DNA of 64,000 nt from Dentipellis sp. KUC8613 (Eukaryota > Basidiomycota > Agaricomycetes > Russulales > Hericiaceae), in NCBI GenBank assembly GCA_002286715.1, contig NSJX01000011.1:318106-382105 (forward strand). Direction: 5' to 3'. This document shows positions 1-12,419 of the stretch, piece by piece. The position numbers and the translations under genes were made by a program. Each line of letters starts with the position of its first letter. Positions within the stretch are counted from its first letter, which is position 1. The notes under the pieces are model-generated. The model did not search any database, was not told where the DNA came from, and saw only the letters and a program-made list of their open reading frames with translations.

Positions 1-3000
1 TACGCTTCGTTCCCGAGTGTCTTTGCTTCATCTTCAAGTGCGCAGACGACTACTACCGGAGCCCCGAGTGCCAGAACCGCGTCGATCCTGTACCAGAAGG
101 TGTCTATCTGGAAACCGTCATCAAGCCCCTCTACAACTTCATGCGCGATCAGGGCTACGAAGTTGCGGACGGCAAGTTTGTCAGGAAGGAGAAAGACCAT
201 GACCAGATCATCGGTTATGATGACATAAACCAGTTATTCTGGTATCCAGAAGGCCTGGCGAGAATTGTGCTCCGCGACAACGTAAGCATATCACAATTGT
301 GATCGTGCATTGTGCTGACTGGTAGTACCTTTCAGTCTCGACTTGTCGATGTTCCTCCGGCGCAGCGTTTCATGAAATTCAGCCGGATTGACTGGAACCG
401 CGTTTTCTTCAAGACGTACTTGGAGAAGCGTTCTTCTGCCCATCTTCTCGTCAACTTCAACCGTGTCTGGGTTCTCCACATTGCGGTTTACTGGTTCTAC
501 ACGGCTTTCAACTCGCCCAAGGTCTACGCTCCTCATGGCAAGCAGTTCCCGTCGGCGCCGATGACGTGGTCCGCTACCGCTCTCGGTGGTGCCGTGGCTA
601 CGAGCATCATGCTTCTCGCAACAATCGCAGAGTGGCTCTACATTCCTACGACATGGCACAATGCAGGGCATCTCACAACTCGGTTTGTCTTCCTTTTGGT
701 GATCCTCGCAATCACGGCTGGTCCGACTGTGTATATCGCCAAAGTCGATGGAACCGGCAATACCCAAATCCCATTGATCATCGGCATCGTCCAATTTTTT
801 GTCTCTGTGGTCGTCACAATCGTCTTCGGTATCGTCCCGTCCGGTCGTATGTTTGGCGACCGTGTCGCTGGGAAAGCTCGCAAGTACATGGCATCGCAGA
901 CTTTCACTGCGTCATACCCTGAAATGCCCCGGACCGCTCGCTTGGCGTCTATCGGTCTTTGGGTTTTGACTTTCGGCTGCAAGTTCACTGAGTCTTACTT
1001 CTTCTTGACTCAGTCCTTCAGTAGTCCGATCGCTGTGATGGCCCGCACGAAGGTTCAAGGGTGCCATGATAAGATTTTCGGCTCTGCCCTGTGTTCCAAC
1101 CAAGTTCCGTTCACCCTGGCGATCATGTATGTCATGGATTTGATTCTGTTCTTCTTGGACACGTATCTCTGGTACATCATCTGGGTGGTCGTCTTCTCGA
1201 TTGGACGTTCGTTCGGTTTGGGATTATCCATCTGGACACCATGGAAGGATGTCTACACCCGTCTGCCCAAGCGCATCTACGCGAAGCTTCTGGCGACCGG
1301 CGAAATGGAGGTCAAATACAAGCCCAAGGTTTTGGTTTCACAGATCTGGAATGCAATCATTATTTCTATGTATCGCGAACATCTCCTCTCGATTGACAAC
1401 GTGCAACGACTTTTGTACCACCAGACCGACGGCCCCGACGGCCGCCGTACTCTCCGTGCTCCGCCTTTCTTCACGAACAACGACGGTGCCGGTTTCAAGG
1501 GCAATTTCTTCCCTGCAGGAGGAGAGGCCGAGCGTCGTATCTCTTTCTTCGCGTCTTCCCTCACCACTGCCCTCCCTGAGCCGCTGCCCGTTGATGCCAT
1601 GCCCACCTACACCGTCCTCGTGCCCCATTATTCGGAGAAGATTCTCTTGAGTTTGAGGGAGATTATCCGGGAGGAAGATCACAACACTCGTGTCACCCAA
1701 TTGGAGTACCTCAAGCAGCTTCATCCTATCGAATGGGACAACTTCGTCAAGGACACCAAGATCTTAGCCGAAGAGACTCCCATGGACGACGAGAAGACGC
1801 CTGCGAAGACGGACGACCTTCCCTTCTACTGCATCGGGTTCAAGACTGCTTCTCCCGAGTATACCCTCCGTACGCGTATCTGGGCGTCGCTCCGTGCTCA
1901 GACCCTGTACCGCACGGTCTCTGGCATGATGAACTACTCGAAGGCCATCAAGCTCCTGTACCGCGTCGAGAACCCGGACGTTGTTCAGCTGTTCGGCGGC
2001 AACACGGATCGCCTTGAGCGCGAGCTCGAGCGGATGTCCAGGCGCAAGTTCAAGTTCGTCATCTCCATGCAGCGTTACTCCAAGTTCAACAAGGAAGAGA
2101 AGGAGAACGCTGAGTTCTTGCTGCGCGCGTACCCTGACCTTCAAATCGCGTATCTCGACGAGGAGCCTGGTCAGAAGGGTGGCGAATCGCGCTTGTTCTC
2201 GGTGCTCATCGACGGTCACTCGGAGTTGGACGAGTCTGGCAAGCGGAGGCCCAAGTTCCGCATCGAGCTTCCTGGCAACCCCATTCTTGGAGACGGCAAG
2301 TCCGACAACCAGAACCACGCAATCGTCTTCTACCGTGGCGAATACTTGCAGCTTATTGACGCCAACCAGGACAACTACCTCGAGGAGTGCCTCAAGATCC
2401 GGAACATCCTTGGTGAATTTGAAGAGTACTCGATCTCTAGCCAGAGCCCCTACGCACAGTGGGGCCACAAGGAGTTCAAGAAGTCCCCGGTCGCCATCAT
2501 CGGTACGCGCGAGTACATTTTTTCAGAGAACATCGGTGTCTTGGGTGATATTGCTGCCGGAAAGGAACAGACGTTCGGTACCATGACCGCTCGTGCTCTT
2601 GCCTGGATCGGCGGGAAGCTGCATTACGGTCACCCCGATTTCCTCAACGCGACGTTCATGACGACTCGTGGAGGTGTGTCCAAGGCGCAGAAAGGTCTCC
2701 ACCTCAACGAGGATATTTTCGCCGGTATGAATGCCTTCGGTCGCGGTGGTCGCATCAAGCACTCGGAGTACTACCAGTGCGGTAAAGGTCGTGATCTTGG
2801 TTTCGGTACTATCCTGAACTTCCAGACGAAGATCGGTACTGGTATGGGTGAACAGATGCTGAGCAGAGAATACTACTACCTCGGAACGCAGTTGCCGATT
2901 GACCGCTTCTTGACGTTCTACTATGGTCATCCTGGTTTCCACATCAACAACATCCTCGTCATTTACTCCATCCAGGTGTTCATGGTGACTAGTGAGTTAT

Positions 3001-4863
3001 ACATCTTCTATCCATTTGTGACGAAATATTGACTGGGTGTACAGTCATGTTTATCGGTACCCTGAATAAGCAATTGGCGATCTGTCGGGTAGATTCTCAG
3101 GGCAACGTGAAGCCGGGTCAGCCAGGATGTTACAACCTGATTCCTGTGTTCGACTGGGTGAAGCGCTGCGTTGAGTCTATTTTCCTCGTGTTCTTCATCG
3201 CTTTCTTGCCACTGTTCTTGCAAGGTTCGTCACATCCTTCTCTATTGGGAGTAACTCCTGACTGATGACTTTCCAGAACTGATGGAGAAGGGAACGGGCA
3301 AGGCGATCATCCGATTGGCCAAACATTTCTTGTCGCTGTCTCCCATCTTCGAAGTGTTCTCGACACAGATCTACTCCCAAGCCATCTTGAGTAACTTGAC
3401 GTTCGGTGGTGCCCGTTACATCGCCACTGGACGTGGTTTCGCAACGACTCGTCTTTCCTTCACTATCCTGTACTCTCGTTTCGCCGGCCCTAGTATCTAC
3501 ATGGGTATGCGGAACCTGTTGCTTCTGCTCTACGCCTCCCTGTCGATCTGGATCCCGTACCTGATCTACTTCTGGTTCTCCGTCCTGTCACTTTGCATCG
3601 CGCCATTCGTCTTCAACCCGCATCAATTCTCGTTCGCCGACTTCGTTATCGACTATCGTGAATTCCTGCGGTGGATGTCGCGCGGCAACTCTAGGACCAA
3701 GGCAAGCAGTTGGTACGGGTACTGCCGTCTCTCGCGTACCATGATCACAGGTTACAAGAAGAAGAAACTTGGTCACCCGTCCGAGAAGCTGTCTGGGGAC
3801 GTGCCTCGTGCGACCTGGCGTATGGTCATCTTTTCGGAAATCGTCTGGCCCATCTGCGTGGCGACCGTCTTCACCATCGCGTACATGTTCGTGAAGTCAT
3901 TCCCTGACAGGAACGGTAATCAGCCCCCTAGCCCGCTCGTCCGTATCGCCATTATCGCCATTGGTCCTGTTGTTTGGAACGCCGCCGTGCTGCTGATGCT
4001 GTTCTTCATCTCGCTGTTCCTTGGTCCCATGATGAGCTCGTTCGCCAAATTCGGTTCGATCATTGCTGCCATCGCACATTTCCTCGCGCTGGTCGGCATT
4101 GTTGCGTTCTTCGAGTTCTTCGTAAGTAACCTCCTCTTCTTCACTCGGTCTTTGGGCTCACTGCGTCGTGTATAGTGGTTCCTCGAGCTTTGGGACGCAT
4201 CTCATGCAGTTCTTGGAGTGATTACCATCATCGCCATTCAACGTGCCACTCAGAAGTTCCTCATCGCCGTGTTCCTGTCGCGTGAGTTCAAGCACGACGA
4301 GACGAACAGGGCATGGTGGACAGGTAAATGGTATGGGAGAGGCCTTGGCACTGCTGCCATGTCCCAGCCCGCCCGTGAATTCATCGTCAAGATCGTGGAG
4401 ATGTCTTTGTGGACGTCCGACTTCTTGCTGGGACATATCCTCCTTGTCGTCATGACCCCTCCCATCCTCATTCCCTTCTTCGACCGTCTGCACTCGACGA
4501 TGCTGTGTAAGTGTGCTACCTCTAGGGTAACTGCATTGATTTGCTGACCACGTCTACAGTCTGGCTTCGTCCCTCCAAGCAGATTCGTCCTCCGCTCTTC
4601 TCTACGAAGCAGAAACGGCAGCGGCGCTGGATTGTATGTTCATTTTCTAATCTAAATTCAGCCTTCCACTGACATGTATCCGCAGGTCTTCAAATATACC
4701 ATCCTGTATGTCCTCGTGGTCGCCCTTCTGGCTGCATTAATCGTGTTGCGTGAGTGTCTTCGTAATCTTCAGATCTGTCGTGAAGTGAAGCTAATGCATG
4801 TTCACAGCTGCGATTTTCCGAAATGAGATCACGTTCAACTGCACCATCTGTCAAAATATCTAA
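1..4863 (+). CDS. FKS1: 1,3-beta-D-glucan synthase catalytic subunit, 5' truncated
   Basis: Glycosyltransferase family 48 integral plasma-membrane enzyme that polymerises UDP-glucose into cell-wall 1,3-beta-glucan; it is regulated by Rho1 in known systems. The gene enters from the left edge. Exons read: <1-281, 336-2991, 3045-3224, 3277-4121, 4176-4506, 4560-4633, 4686-4749, 4808-4863 (stop TAA), and their lengths keep one frame, giving about 1494 residues here. Visible family marks are the segment ending [14 protein letters not shown], then [28 protein letters not shown], a cluster of membrane helices, the large cytosolic catalytic region ([51 protein letters not shown]), and a second membrane block including [21 protein letters not shown]. 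The missing part is the N-terminal few hundred residues. The echinocandin hot-spot regions look atypical (see findings). Confidence 0.97.
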
Positions 4864-5281
4864 CCTATTTCGCATTGCTTTGCTTCCCGCCAACCGGACT
4901 CGGGCCATCCTCGCATATTCCATACCATTCGATATCCAGATTTCCTTCGGCGACTTGCAGCAGGTTATCTCTGTACAGCATAGACAACACAGCTACGGGC
5001 CTGTCGTCTACTATTCATGTAATGATACCTACACTAGAGAAGGATCCTTTTACTGATGACCCAGTGAAGCGGGGCCTGAGGATGCCTTGCAGGGCGTTCG
5101 ATGTATATAACCACTTCAAACTTCTTTCATCTACTGGGTTTTAGGGGAAAATATGCGTGAATATACATCTTTCTTCTACGGTCGCTACGGTCACGTGAGA
5201 TCTAGTACTCACGATCATGCTGTATGAGTTCGGTTAGACAGTTGCGAAAGCTGGCTATGCCAGTACACTTGGACCGTATCC
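4864..5281. other. Intergenic, FKS1 to FHIP-like gene
   Basis: This stretch separates two tandem plus-strand genes and must hold the FKS1 3' end and the promoter of the next gene. Short open frames from 4823 to 5144 run past the FKS1 stop but have no codon structure or family similarity I recognise. I see no clear TATA box. Confidence 0.6.
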
Positions 5282-8200
5282 ATGGACTACTTCTCTAAAT
5301 TTCTACGGTCCAATCCTCAGCCGGCTCCCAAACCTGTCCAAGACCATTCATTGGAATTTCACAGATCATGGGTCCTCGTCAAAGTGCGTCGATCTTCTAT
5401 CGTTACTTGAAGTTGTCTAACACGGCTGGCCCTTGAAATCAGAATACGCTGCTGCACCCTGACGAACGACAATTGACACGAGGAATCAAGTCTACTGATG
5501 TCCCGGCTCATCTCAAGAACATGGTGGACCTCCTGGTGCTGGAATCCACGCGGGCGGAAGAGGGGTATGCTGCTAGTAATATTCTAGCCCTTCCACCATT
5601 GACTGGTGTTACGGCAGCGCTACAGGAGTTTGTCTAGAGTATCTGCTCAAGAATGGTGCGTCTTCTTCCTCCTAATAATGCACTGCGTCTCATATTTTGT
5701 TAGACGTCCTGGGCACACTCGTTCGACTAAGCGAAACGGATCGGCCGTCCGGAATCCAGGCTGAAGTTCTGCGCGCGGTGCAGAACATGGTGGTTCTGCT
5801 TGACGAACAGTTTCTCGTCCACTCAGCTGTGCACCGTGCCGTGCTGAGGCTGCTCCGCAACTGTGTTGGCGATGACCTACAGGAACAACTTGACAACCGC
5901 AGCAAGAAGGCCATGGGTGCGGCGGGGAATGCTGTCCGTAGCTCACCATCGGAGTACGAGGAGGATCGTGAGTCATTGCCATCCTCGCCAATATATCTAC
6001 ATCGGTTGACGGATGATGCAGTTGTGAACCTTCTGTGTATCCTTTGCAGTCGAATCCGGACATACCGTGAACTGCTCATGATCTTCTTCCATGATAAGCA
6101 TTGGTATCGTTCAGAACCTCTGTTTGCGGTGGAAGAAGAGGACGAAGAGGATGACGAAGAAGAGGACAGCGCTGAGAAAAAAGAGCCAGAACCTAGCGAA
6201 AAGGAGCAAGACCCGGCCACCGAAGTTCCTCCAACATCTCCTACACCTTCTCAGCAGACAGTGACATCTGCACCAGCGTCCTCGCACACGAAGAAGCCTG
6301 AATACGAGTTCCTGCTCTTCAACTACCTTCTACGGTTCGTCCACCGAGAAGGGCAGATTGGAGATTTCGCCCGTGCGGGTCTGCTTTTCCTCATGGATGT
6401 AGCTATGTCTCCAGGGGAGCCCGTTCATCGCCTCGTAGGCGACGAATCCGAATCTTCGTCTACGACTGTCGGTCCTTCGGATCCAATCACGGACGCTGCT
6501 CTTTCTCTCGCCGAATACATCCTAGACGGCGATTTCTCAGAAGTCCTCGGAGCTGGCCTCGGGGCCGTGTATTCGCTACTCCCATCGAAGCTCGAGATAC
6601 GCCCACCCGTATCTACGGAAGGAAGCCAAGGAACCAGTATGGTTTTGGGTAGCAACCCCATTGACCTGGAAAAGGACTCTCTTCGCGAGGAGCGGGATCG
6701 GACGCCTGGGATCGGGATGGAGGACTCTACGAATCCCGATTTCCGGTCCCGCCTGGACCACTTCCTGAAGCTGCTTGAGTTCTTGGAAGACGTGTTCCGC
6801 AGGAACACTGGAACTGACGCGGACGGACATGATACTTCGACTTTCGTTGGGTCAGCAATCGTCCAGTCTATCTTGGACGCAGTGCGACGGATTTTCCTCG
6901 AAAACGTCCTATATCCATCCATCCTGGAGTGTTCGGATACAGATGGGAGTGCTGTGGCCGTTATGTCTTATATCGAGGTCACGCTTAGGACGCTTGAGGA
7001 TGGGCAGCTGGCCGACTTGCTCGTCAAATATTTGATGAGTGAAGATAACGACGAGGTCATTCCAACCCGACGCACCACTCTCAACCTTAGCCAACCTGCT
7101 CCTCCCCAAGCGAAGCGTGCGGACAAAGCGACCAAGTTGCATCGACGAAAGAGTAGTGCAATGGTGCTGTTGGAGATGGAAGCTCCGGATTCTCGCCGCC
7201 CCACGGAGTATTTCACCTCAATGGGCCGATTTACTCTGAAGGACCTACTGCTTTCAAATCTCAGGTCGAAGAATCAAGCCACTGCGACGTCTGCGTTGCA
7301 GTTGCTACAATCGCTATTGTCACAATACAACCACCTCTGTGTAGACAACCTAATCATCGTCACTCACGACCCGAAGGCGACCAGCTTCCCAGAACCCGCG
7401 TTCCTAGCACCTCCGCTCCTAGATCCACCTCACACAGCCGCCTTGGACGATGACGACGACGTCTTCATATATCCTGGAGCCGAACCAACCCCTCCGCCAG
7501 CTCCTATCTATTCAGGACCTCTTTACTCGCAACCCGAAACCACATACTCAACCCATGAACGTGAGATGGGCTTGTATCTAAACTTGGTGTCTCGGGTCGA
7601 TCCTCTTCATACCAGTGATACCTTCAGCACCGGCTATGATCGTTATCTCCAGGACGCACTCTTTGGTATCCAGGACCACAGTTCTTTCCGGCTAGACATG
7701 GATGAATCTGTCCGGTCAAAACTCAAACACCAACTGAACCCCAATGACCCGATGCTCACCATAATATTGGATTCGCTACGGAAGTTCCTGTCCAACACTC
7801 CCGAATTCAACATCGCTCTTACCGGGGTTTTAGCGACGCTGGCTTACGATACCAATCGCTCATTGGCCGGCTGGCTGACATTCGGCTATAAAGAGACTCA
7901 AGCTCCTGTCCGAATGAGCGGCGAAGAAACGCTCGACCAGGTGGACGACGGAGATGATCGCTCGGTCGACTACGGTGTCGAAGAGAAACTTGCCTCCGAG
8001 TTTGGAACATTGCCTGCCTCGAGTCTCGACGACCAATCGCGGCCCGTCGTACACACCATCTTCCAAGGCCTCGTTGCCCAGCTCGAGCGGTATCGACAGC
8101 TGGTCGACAATTTCGACAAATATCTTCTCGAGCGTCGCCAGGGGTTGCTTTTCAACGAGAACCTCACCGATGCACTGACTCTTGCCTTGGATCTCGACGA

Positions 8201-8729
8201 TCCGAGCGCCACTCCGAAGCTTCGCCAGTCCGGATCCATCTCTGTGGTACCAGAAACACCCCAGAAGCCTAAACCTGTGCCAAAGAAGTCGACTTCGTTT
8301 GTGTCATTCCTGACGCCCAAGAAGAGCAAGAGTTCTCCCTCCAAGGCCGCGTCCGCCGTCCTTACGCCAGACCCGAATACGCCGTCGAAGACAGTGGCCG
8401 CGAGTCCATTTGGCCCGCACTACCAGCACACAGGTTCCATCGTCGTGGAACCGTTTGAGGCGCCCGTGCCCTTAGCTGGGCCTTGGACACCCGCCAAGCC
8501 ACGCAAGTTCAATGCGGAAGAGGAAGATGTATTTTCGTCGGGATGGAATGCTGGCAAGTCCCGGGACGAGTACGCGTCAGACGAGGAGGAGCGGTCAGAG
8601 AAGATAAAGACGATCACCCTGTCACAGTTGCTGGACAACGTCGTCATCCTGGAGGAGTCCATGAAGGAGCTGGTGGCGATTATCCAGGCGCGCCGGAGTT
8701 TGGGCATCGATGCCGTCCGATACCTGTAG
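5282..8729 (+). CDS. FHIP/RAI16-family Hook-interacting protein
   Basis: Member of the RAI16-like (FAM160/FHIP) family, which in animals and Aspergillus works in the FTS-Hook-FHIP complex linking early endosomes to dynein. Exons: 5282-5383, 5443-5564, 5618-5655, 5704-8729; the sum is divisible by three and gives 1095 residues. The junctions are supported by the restored family block EEGATGVCLEYLLKNDVLGTL across introns 2 and 3, which matches the GATG...EYLL region of human FHIPs. The N-terminal half is a helical repeat-like region. An acidic stretch rich in E and D lies near 6136-6180, and a Ser/Pro/Lys-rich segment near 8250-8400 precedes the C-terminal helix that ends QARRSLGIDAVRYL. The start is the first ATG in frame before the family block. 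Family call is firm; the exact cargo role is inferred. Confidence 0.85.
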
Positions 8730-8920
8730 TCTAAGCTTTGGTTTGTTGCCCCTCTATACCTTGCTTTCTTCAGACCTTGGGACAATTGTATACCACTCGC
8801 GATCTATCTGCTATTAAATTAATGTCTCGCAAATCATATACACCAGAGAGAAGTAGAGTGGAAGTATGGGTACAACAGCTAGAATACACACAGCGTCAAA
8901 GAAGTCAGGTCGAGTTATAT

Positions 8921-10034
8921 CTATGTCTTGGTCCTTTTGCCCCTTCCGCCCTTTGCTCCTTTGGACGAACCGCTTCCACTGCTCGATGGTTTCGCCTTGT
9001 CCCCGAATAGCTTCTTTTGCAGCTTCTCGAACTCGGCGTCGTCGATTTCCGGCGGGTCTGCTGCAGTCGCTGCCCCTCGCTTCCTCTTCTTCGGGGGCTC
9101 CTCTGCCTCCTCTACCTCCTCGTCCTTGCTCTTGCGCTTGCCTTTGCCGCGCGGCTTGGGCTCAGCATACTTGGCGGCAAGGCTGTCCAGGAAACCTCCT
9201 GCCTTCTTCTGCTTCTTGAGGATGAGAGCTTGCAGCGCCGAGACATCACCTTCGTCCTCCTCATCCTTCTTCGCCTTGCCTTTGCCTTTGCCCTTGCGAG
9301 GCCCCGCCTTCCCACTCCCATAAAATTCGTCCCAGACTCCCAGCTCGCGCGCCAGGTCCTCTGCTTCCTTTGCCTCCTTGTCTGCCTGTTTCTTCCGGAC
9401 GAGCTTCGCTTTCTCGTCCTTGATGCTTGATTCCCATGTTGGACGAGATGGCAGCTCGCCGTCACGGATGAGTTTGGATATGAGCACGATAAAGCGGGCT
9501 TCGTCGTCATGGGTAGAGTGGGGTATATGTTTCATGATCTCGTCTATGGAACCATCCGTGTTGGTATAGGCCTGCTTCAGGTCGTCTACTTCCTCGTCTG
9601 AACCTACAGAAACATTAGTCGCATGTTTCGAAGAGCAGAGGCAGTAATTTACCCTGGTATTCCTTCTTCATTTCATCCAGCTTCTCTTTCGTGACCCTGT
9701 CGAATAAGTCCTCGAAGTATGCCTCCCATCCGCCCTCCTCCTCTCCCATGTCCAGACCTTCGTCCGTCTTCCCCGTCTTGTCGTACCTCTCCCTCCTCTT
9801 TTCATCTCCGAGAATAGTGAAAGCAAAACTGATCTGCTGAAACTTGTGAGATGCCTCCGCCTTGGCTGCGTCGTCAGACGTAGCATGTTTATCAGGGTGA
9901 TATACGAGAGCGAGCTTGCGATACGCCTTCTTGATATCCTCAGTCTTTGCACTAGATTCCAGCTTCAAGACTGCATAGAGGTCTACATCCTCTTTTCCAA
10001 AGAAGAGAACACTTGGGTCGTCTCTGTCGTCCAT
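8921..10034 (-). CDS. DnaJ-domain protein, DNAJC9-like
   Basis: J-domain co-chaperone of the DNAJC9 type, a nuclear protein that stimulates Hsp70 and, in humans, chaperones histones H3-H4. Exon 1 is 9653-10034 and exon 2 8921-9603, with one 49-nt intron; total 354 residues. The J domain begins near residue 15 (DLYAVLKLESSAKTEDIKKAY) and contains the invariant HPD in YHPDKHAT. A mid-region SDEEVDDLKQAY block follows, as in DNAJC9. The C-terminal third is highly charged, with GKGKGK and KKRKR runs that look like nuclear localisation signals, ending KRTKT. An upstream in-frame ATG would add about 34 low-complexity residues; the chosen start begins MDDRDDPSVLFF, just before the J domain. Convergent with the FHIP-like gene. 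Confidence 0.9.
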
Positions 10035-10818
10035 GGTGGAATAGGGCAGGTTGTTGATTGAGTCAACAGTTGACGCGTCTCCGCGACGCGCCTGGTGTGA
10101 CCGGCATCTGACGCGTCGCACGCTGTCTGTGACCAAGCGTCACGCTTGCGTCCTGGGCCTCCGAGTCCGACTCGTCCTCCGAGTTTCAGCAAGTTATCCC
10201 CGGTCAGATGTCGTCGATTGCATTGGAGAGCACATACGCAGTAAGTTCCGATTTTTCCGTCGACGTCGCTGCGGATAATGAGAGATCCGGGTAGCAGTTT
10301 AGCCTCCGACACCTCCCCGACTGGCAACGCTCGCTCTCCAATTCCGGGATGTTCATACGGACGATCACCCACGCTGGGTGGTTCTTTTCCCTCCATTTAC
10401 CGTCGGACTGAACCGGACGCCGTTTATGCCCAGGCGGGAGTCTGAATAAGGCATGCTGTATTCATGAACTCGGGAGAGCGCGGGTCAGCGCACACCGGAT
10501 CGCGGTGGCCCGCTGGGCGGACTCGGCTTCGCGTCACGTGTGGACGCGCTCATGATCTTGTCCTCGGGCGCGTTTGGGTGCTACGCGCCTGCCAGGGGGC
10601 GCGCGTGCGCACCCGGGTTAGCCACGGAGGCTCTTCCCATGACAATCTGACGAAGACGGTGGAAACCATGTCTCTTCCCATGGGACTCCCTCAGCATGTC
10701 GCGAATATAAAAGGTTCAGGTCCAATCCGCTCCAAACCATCCACATCCTCCTCCTCTACTCAGCAGCTCCTCGCCCCCTCTAATTCTCTTCCGTCCTCAC
10801 CTTTAGCTCACATCAGAT
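10035..10818. other. Divergent intergenic region, DNAJC9-like / FDH
   Basis: About 780 bp between two genes transcribed away from each other, so it holds both promoters. It is GC-rich around 10440-10660. An open frame of about 200 codons beginning at 10464 on the plus strand runs through the FDH promoter and first exons but has no coding character I can support. Confidence 0.6.
10705..10712 (+). promoter_or_regulatory. TATA box of the formate dehydrogenase gene
   Basis: The string ATATAAAA lies about 110 bp upstream of the FDH start codon at 10819 and is followed by a pyrimidine-rich CTCCTCCTCT leader, a usual layout for a strongly expressed fungal gene. Confidence 0.6.
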
Positions 10819-12419
10819 ATGAAGGTGGGGCAGTCGTGCTGCGCTCAGCGGAAAGAACTGTGCTTATGCAACCGCATCTCAGGTTCTCGCAGTTCTCTAC
10901 AACGGCTTTAAGGCTGCCAAGGCTGAGCCCCGTCTTCTCGGCACCGTCGAGAACGAGGTATGTCTCTGACTCGACTTGCATCTATTTCGCATGTTCTGAC
11001 GGTCGAGTAGCTCGGTCTCCGCTCCTTCCTCGAGTCCCGAGGCCACGAATACATCGTAAGCACACCCTATTGGCGATCACTTGCATTCCGGTTTCTCAGG
11101 CTCCGTCTCTCAGGTGACCAGCTCCAAGGACGGTCCCAACAGCGACTTCCAGAAGCACATCGAGGATGTATGTCTCAACGCTGCTCACAGGGTCGTGTCA
11201 GGTGGCTAACAAATGGGCTTAGGCCGATATCCTGATCACTACGCCTTTCCACCCCGGGTACCTCACTCGGGACCTTATTAACAAGGTACGGAGCGCTAAG
11301 AATACTGCACATTGTGATAACGAGCTCAGATTTTCGTCATCAGGCCAAGAACCTCAAACTCTGTGTGACTGCTGGTGTCGGTTCGGATCACATCGACCTC
11401 AACGCTGCCGTTGACAACAAGCTGCAAGTCTTGGAGGTACGCAAACCTTTATCCGACCTTCTTCACCTCGTGCTCACGCATCCCTCTCCTTAGGTGACTG
11501 GATCCAATGTCGTATCTGTCGCCGAGCAGGTCCTCATGTCCATGCTCGTGCTCGTGCGCAACTTCGTGCCAGCCAACGAGATGGTGCGCCGCGGCGACTG
11601 GAACGTCGCTGACATCGCCCAGAACGCGTTCGACCTCGAGGGGAAGACAATCGGTACTATCGGTGCGGGCCGCATTGGCCAGCGTGTCCTCGCGCGTCTG
11701 CAGCCCTTCAATCCCAAGGAGCTCCTGTACTACGACTACAACGCTCTGGCTCCTGGTAAGCTTCTCTTTCCTGGCGGTGCAAATTCATACTCATCCGCGT
11801 CATGACTTTCCTCAGAGACCGAGAGGGCGCTGACGGCTCGCCGCGTCGGGGATGTCAAGGACCTTGTCTCTCAGTGTGATGTTGTCACCATCAACGCCCC
11901 CCTCCACGAGGGTACCCGCGGCCTCATCAACAAGGAGATGCTCAGCCACTTCAAGCCCGTAAGTCGCACTCGCCCGCACTTTCCCTGACGCCCGCCCACT
12001 CACTGTACATCGCACTCTAGGGATCCTGGCTCGTCAACACCGCGCGCGGCGCCATCTGTGAGGCCGATGATGTCGCGGCCGCCGTGAAGAGCGGGCAGCT
12101 GCGCGGCTACGCCGGCGACGTGTGGAACGTGCAGCCCGCGCCCAAGGACCACCCGTGGCGCAGCATGCTCAACCCGCTCGGCGGCGGCAACGGCATGACG
12201 CCGCACTACTCGGGCACGACGCTCGACGCGCAGATCCGCTACGCCCAGGGCACGAAGGATATCCTCGAGAACTTCTTCGACGGCAAGCCCCAGGAGCCGG
12301 CCAATGTCATCGTTGGCGTCGGCAAGTACGAGACCAAGGCTTGTGAGTACTCTGCTCTGTTCTGGTCTATCCGGATGTGGGCTGGATGTTGATTGTTTTC
12401 TGTAGACGGTCAGCGCTAA
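10819..12419 (+). CDS. FDH1: NAD-dependent formate dehydrogenase
   Basis: Oxidises formate to CO2 with reduction of NAD+, the last step of C1/methanol and oxalate-derived formate disposal. Ten exons: 10819-10824, 10883-10957, 11011-11055, 11114-11167, 11223-11285, 11344-11436, 11494-11755, 11816-11958, 12021-12342, 12406-12419; the sum gives 358 residues, the normal family length. Motifs seen: [11 protein letters not shown], the Rossmann segment [29 protein letters not shown], the [12 protein letters not shown] strand, [18 protein letters not shown] and the catalytic-His region [18 protein letters not shown]. The first coding exon is only ATG-AAG. There is no mitochondrial leader, so the enzyme is predicted cytosolic, as in yeasts. 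Exon 9 is notably GC-rich with strong G/C third positions, in line with high expression. Confidence 0.96.

Noticed and set aside
1764..2468. 234-codon open frame antisense to FKS1
   Set aside because: It mirrors the GC-rich third positions of the sense gene and has no domain of its own.
10464..11117. 217-codon plus-strand frame across the FDH promoter
   Set aside because: It runs through the TATA box and the first FDH exons in another frame.
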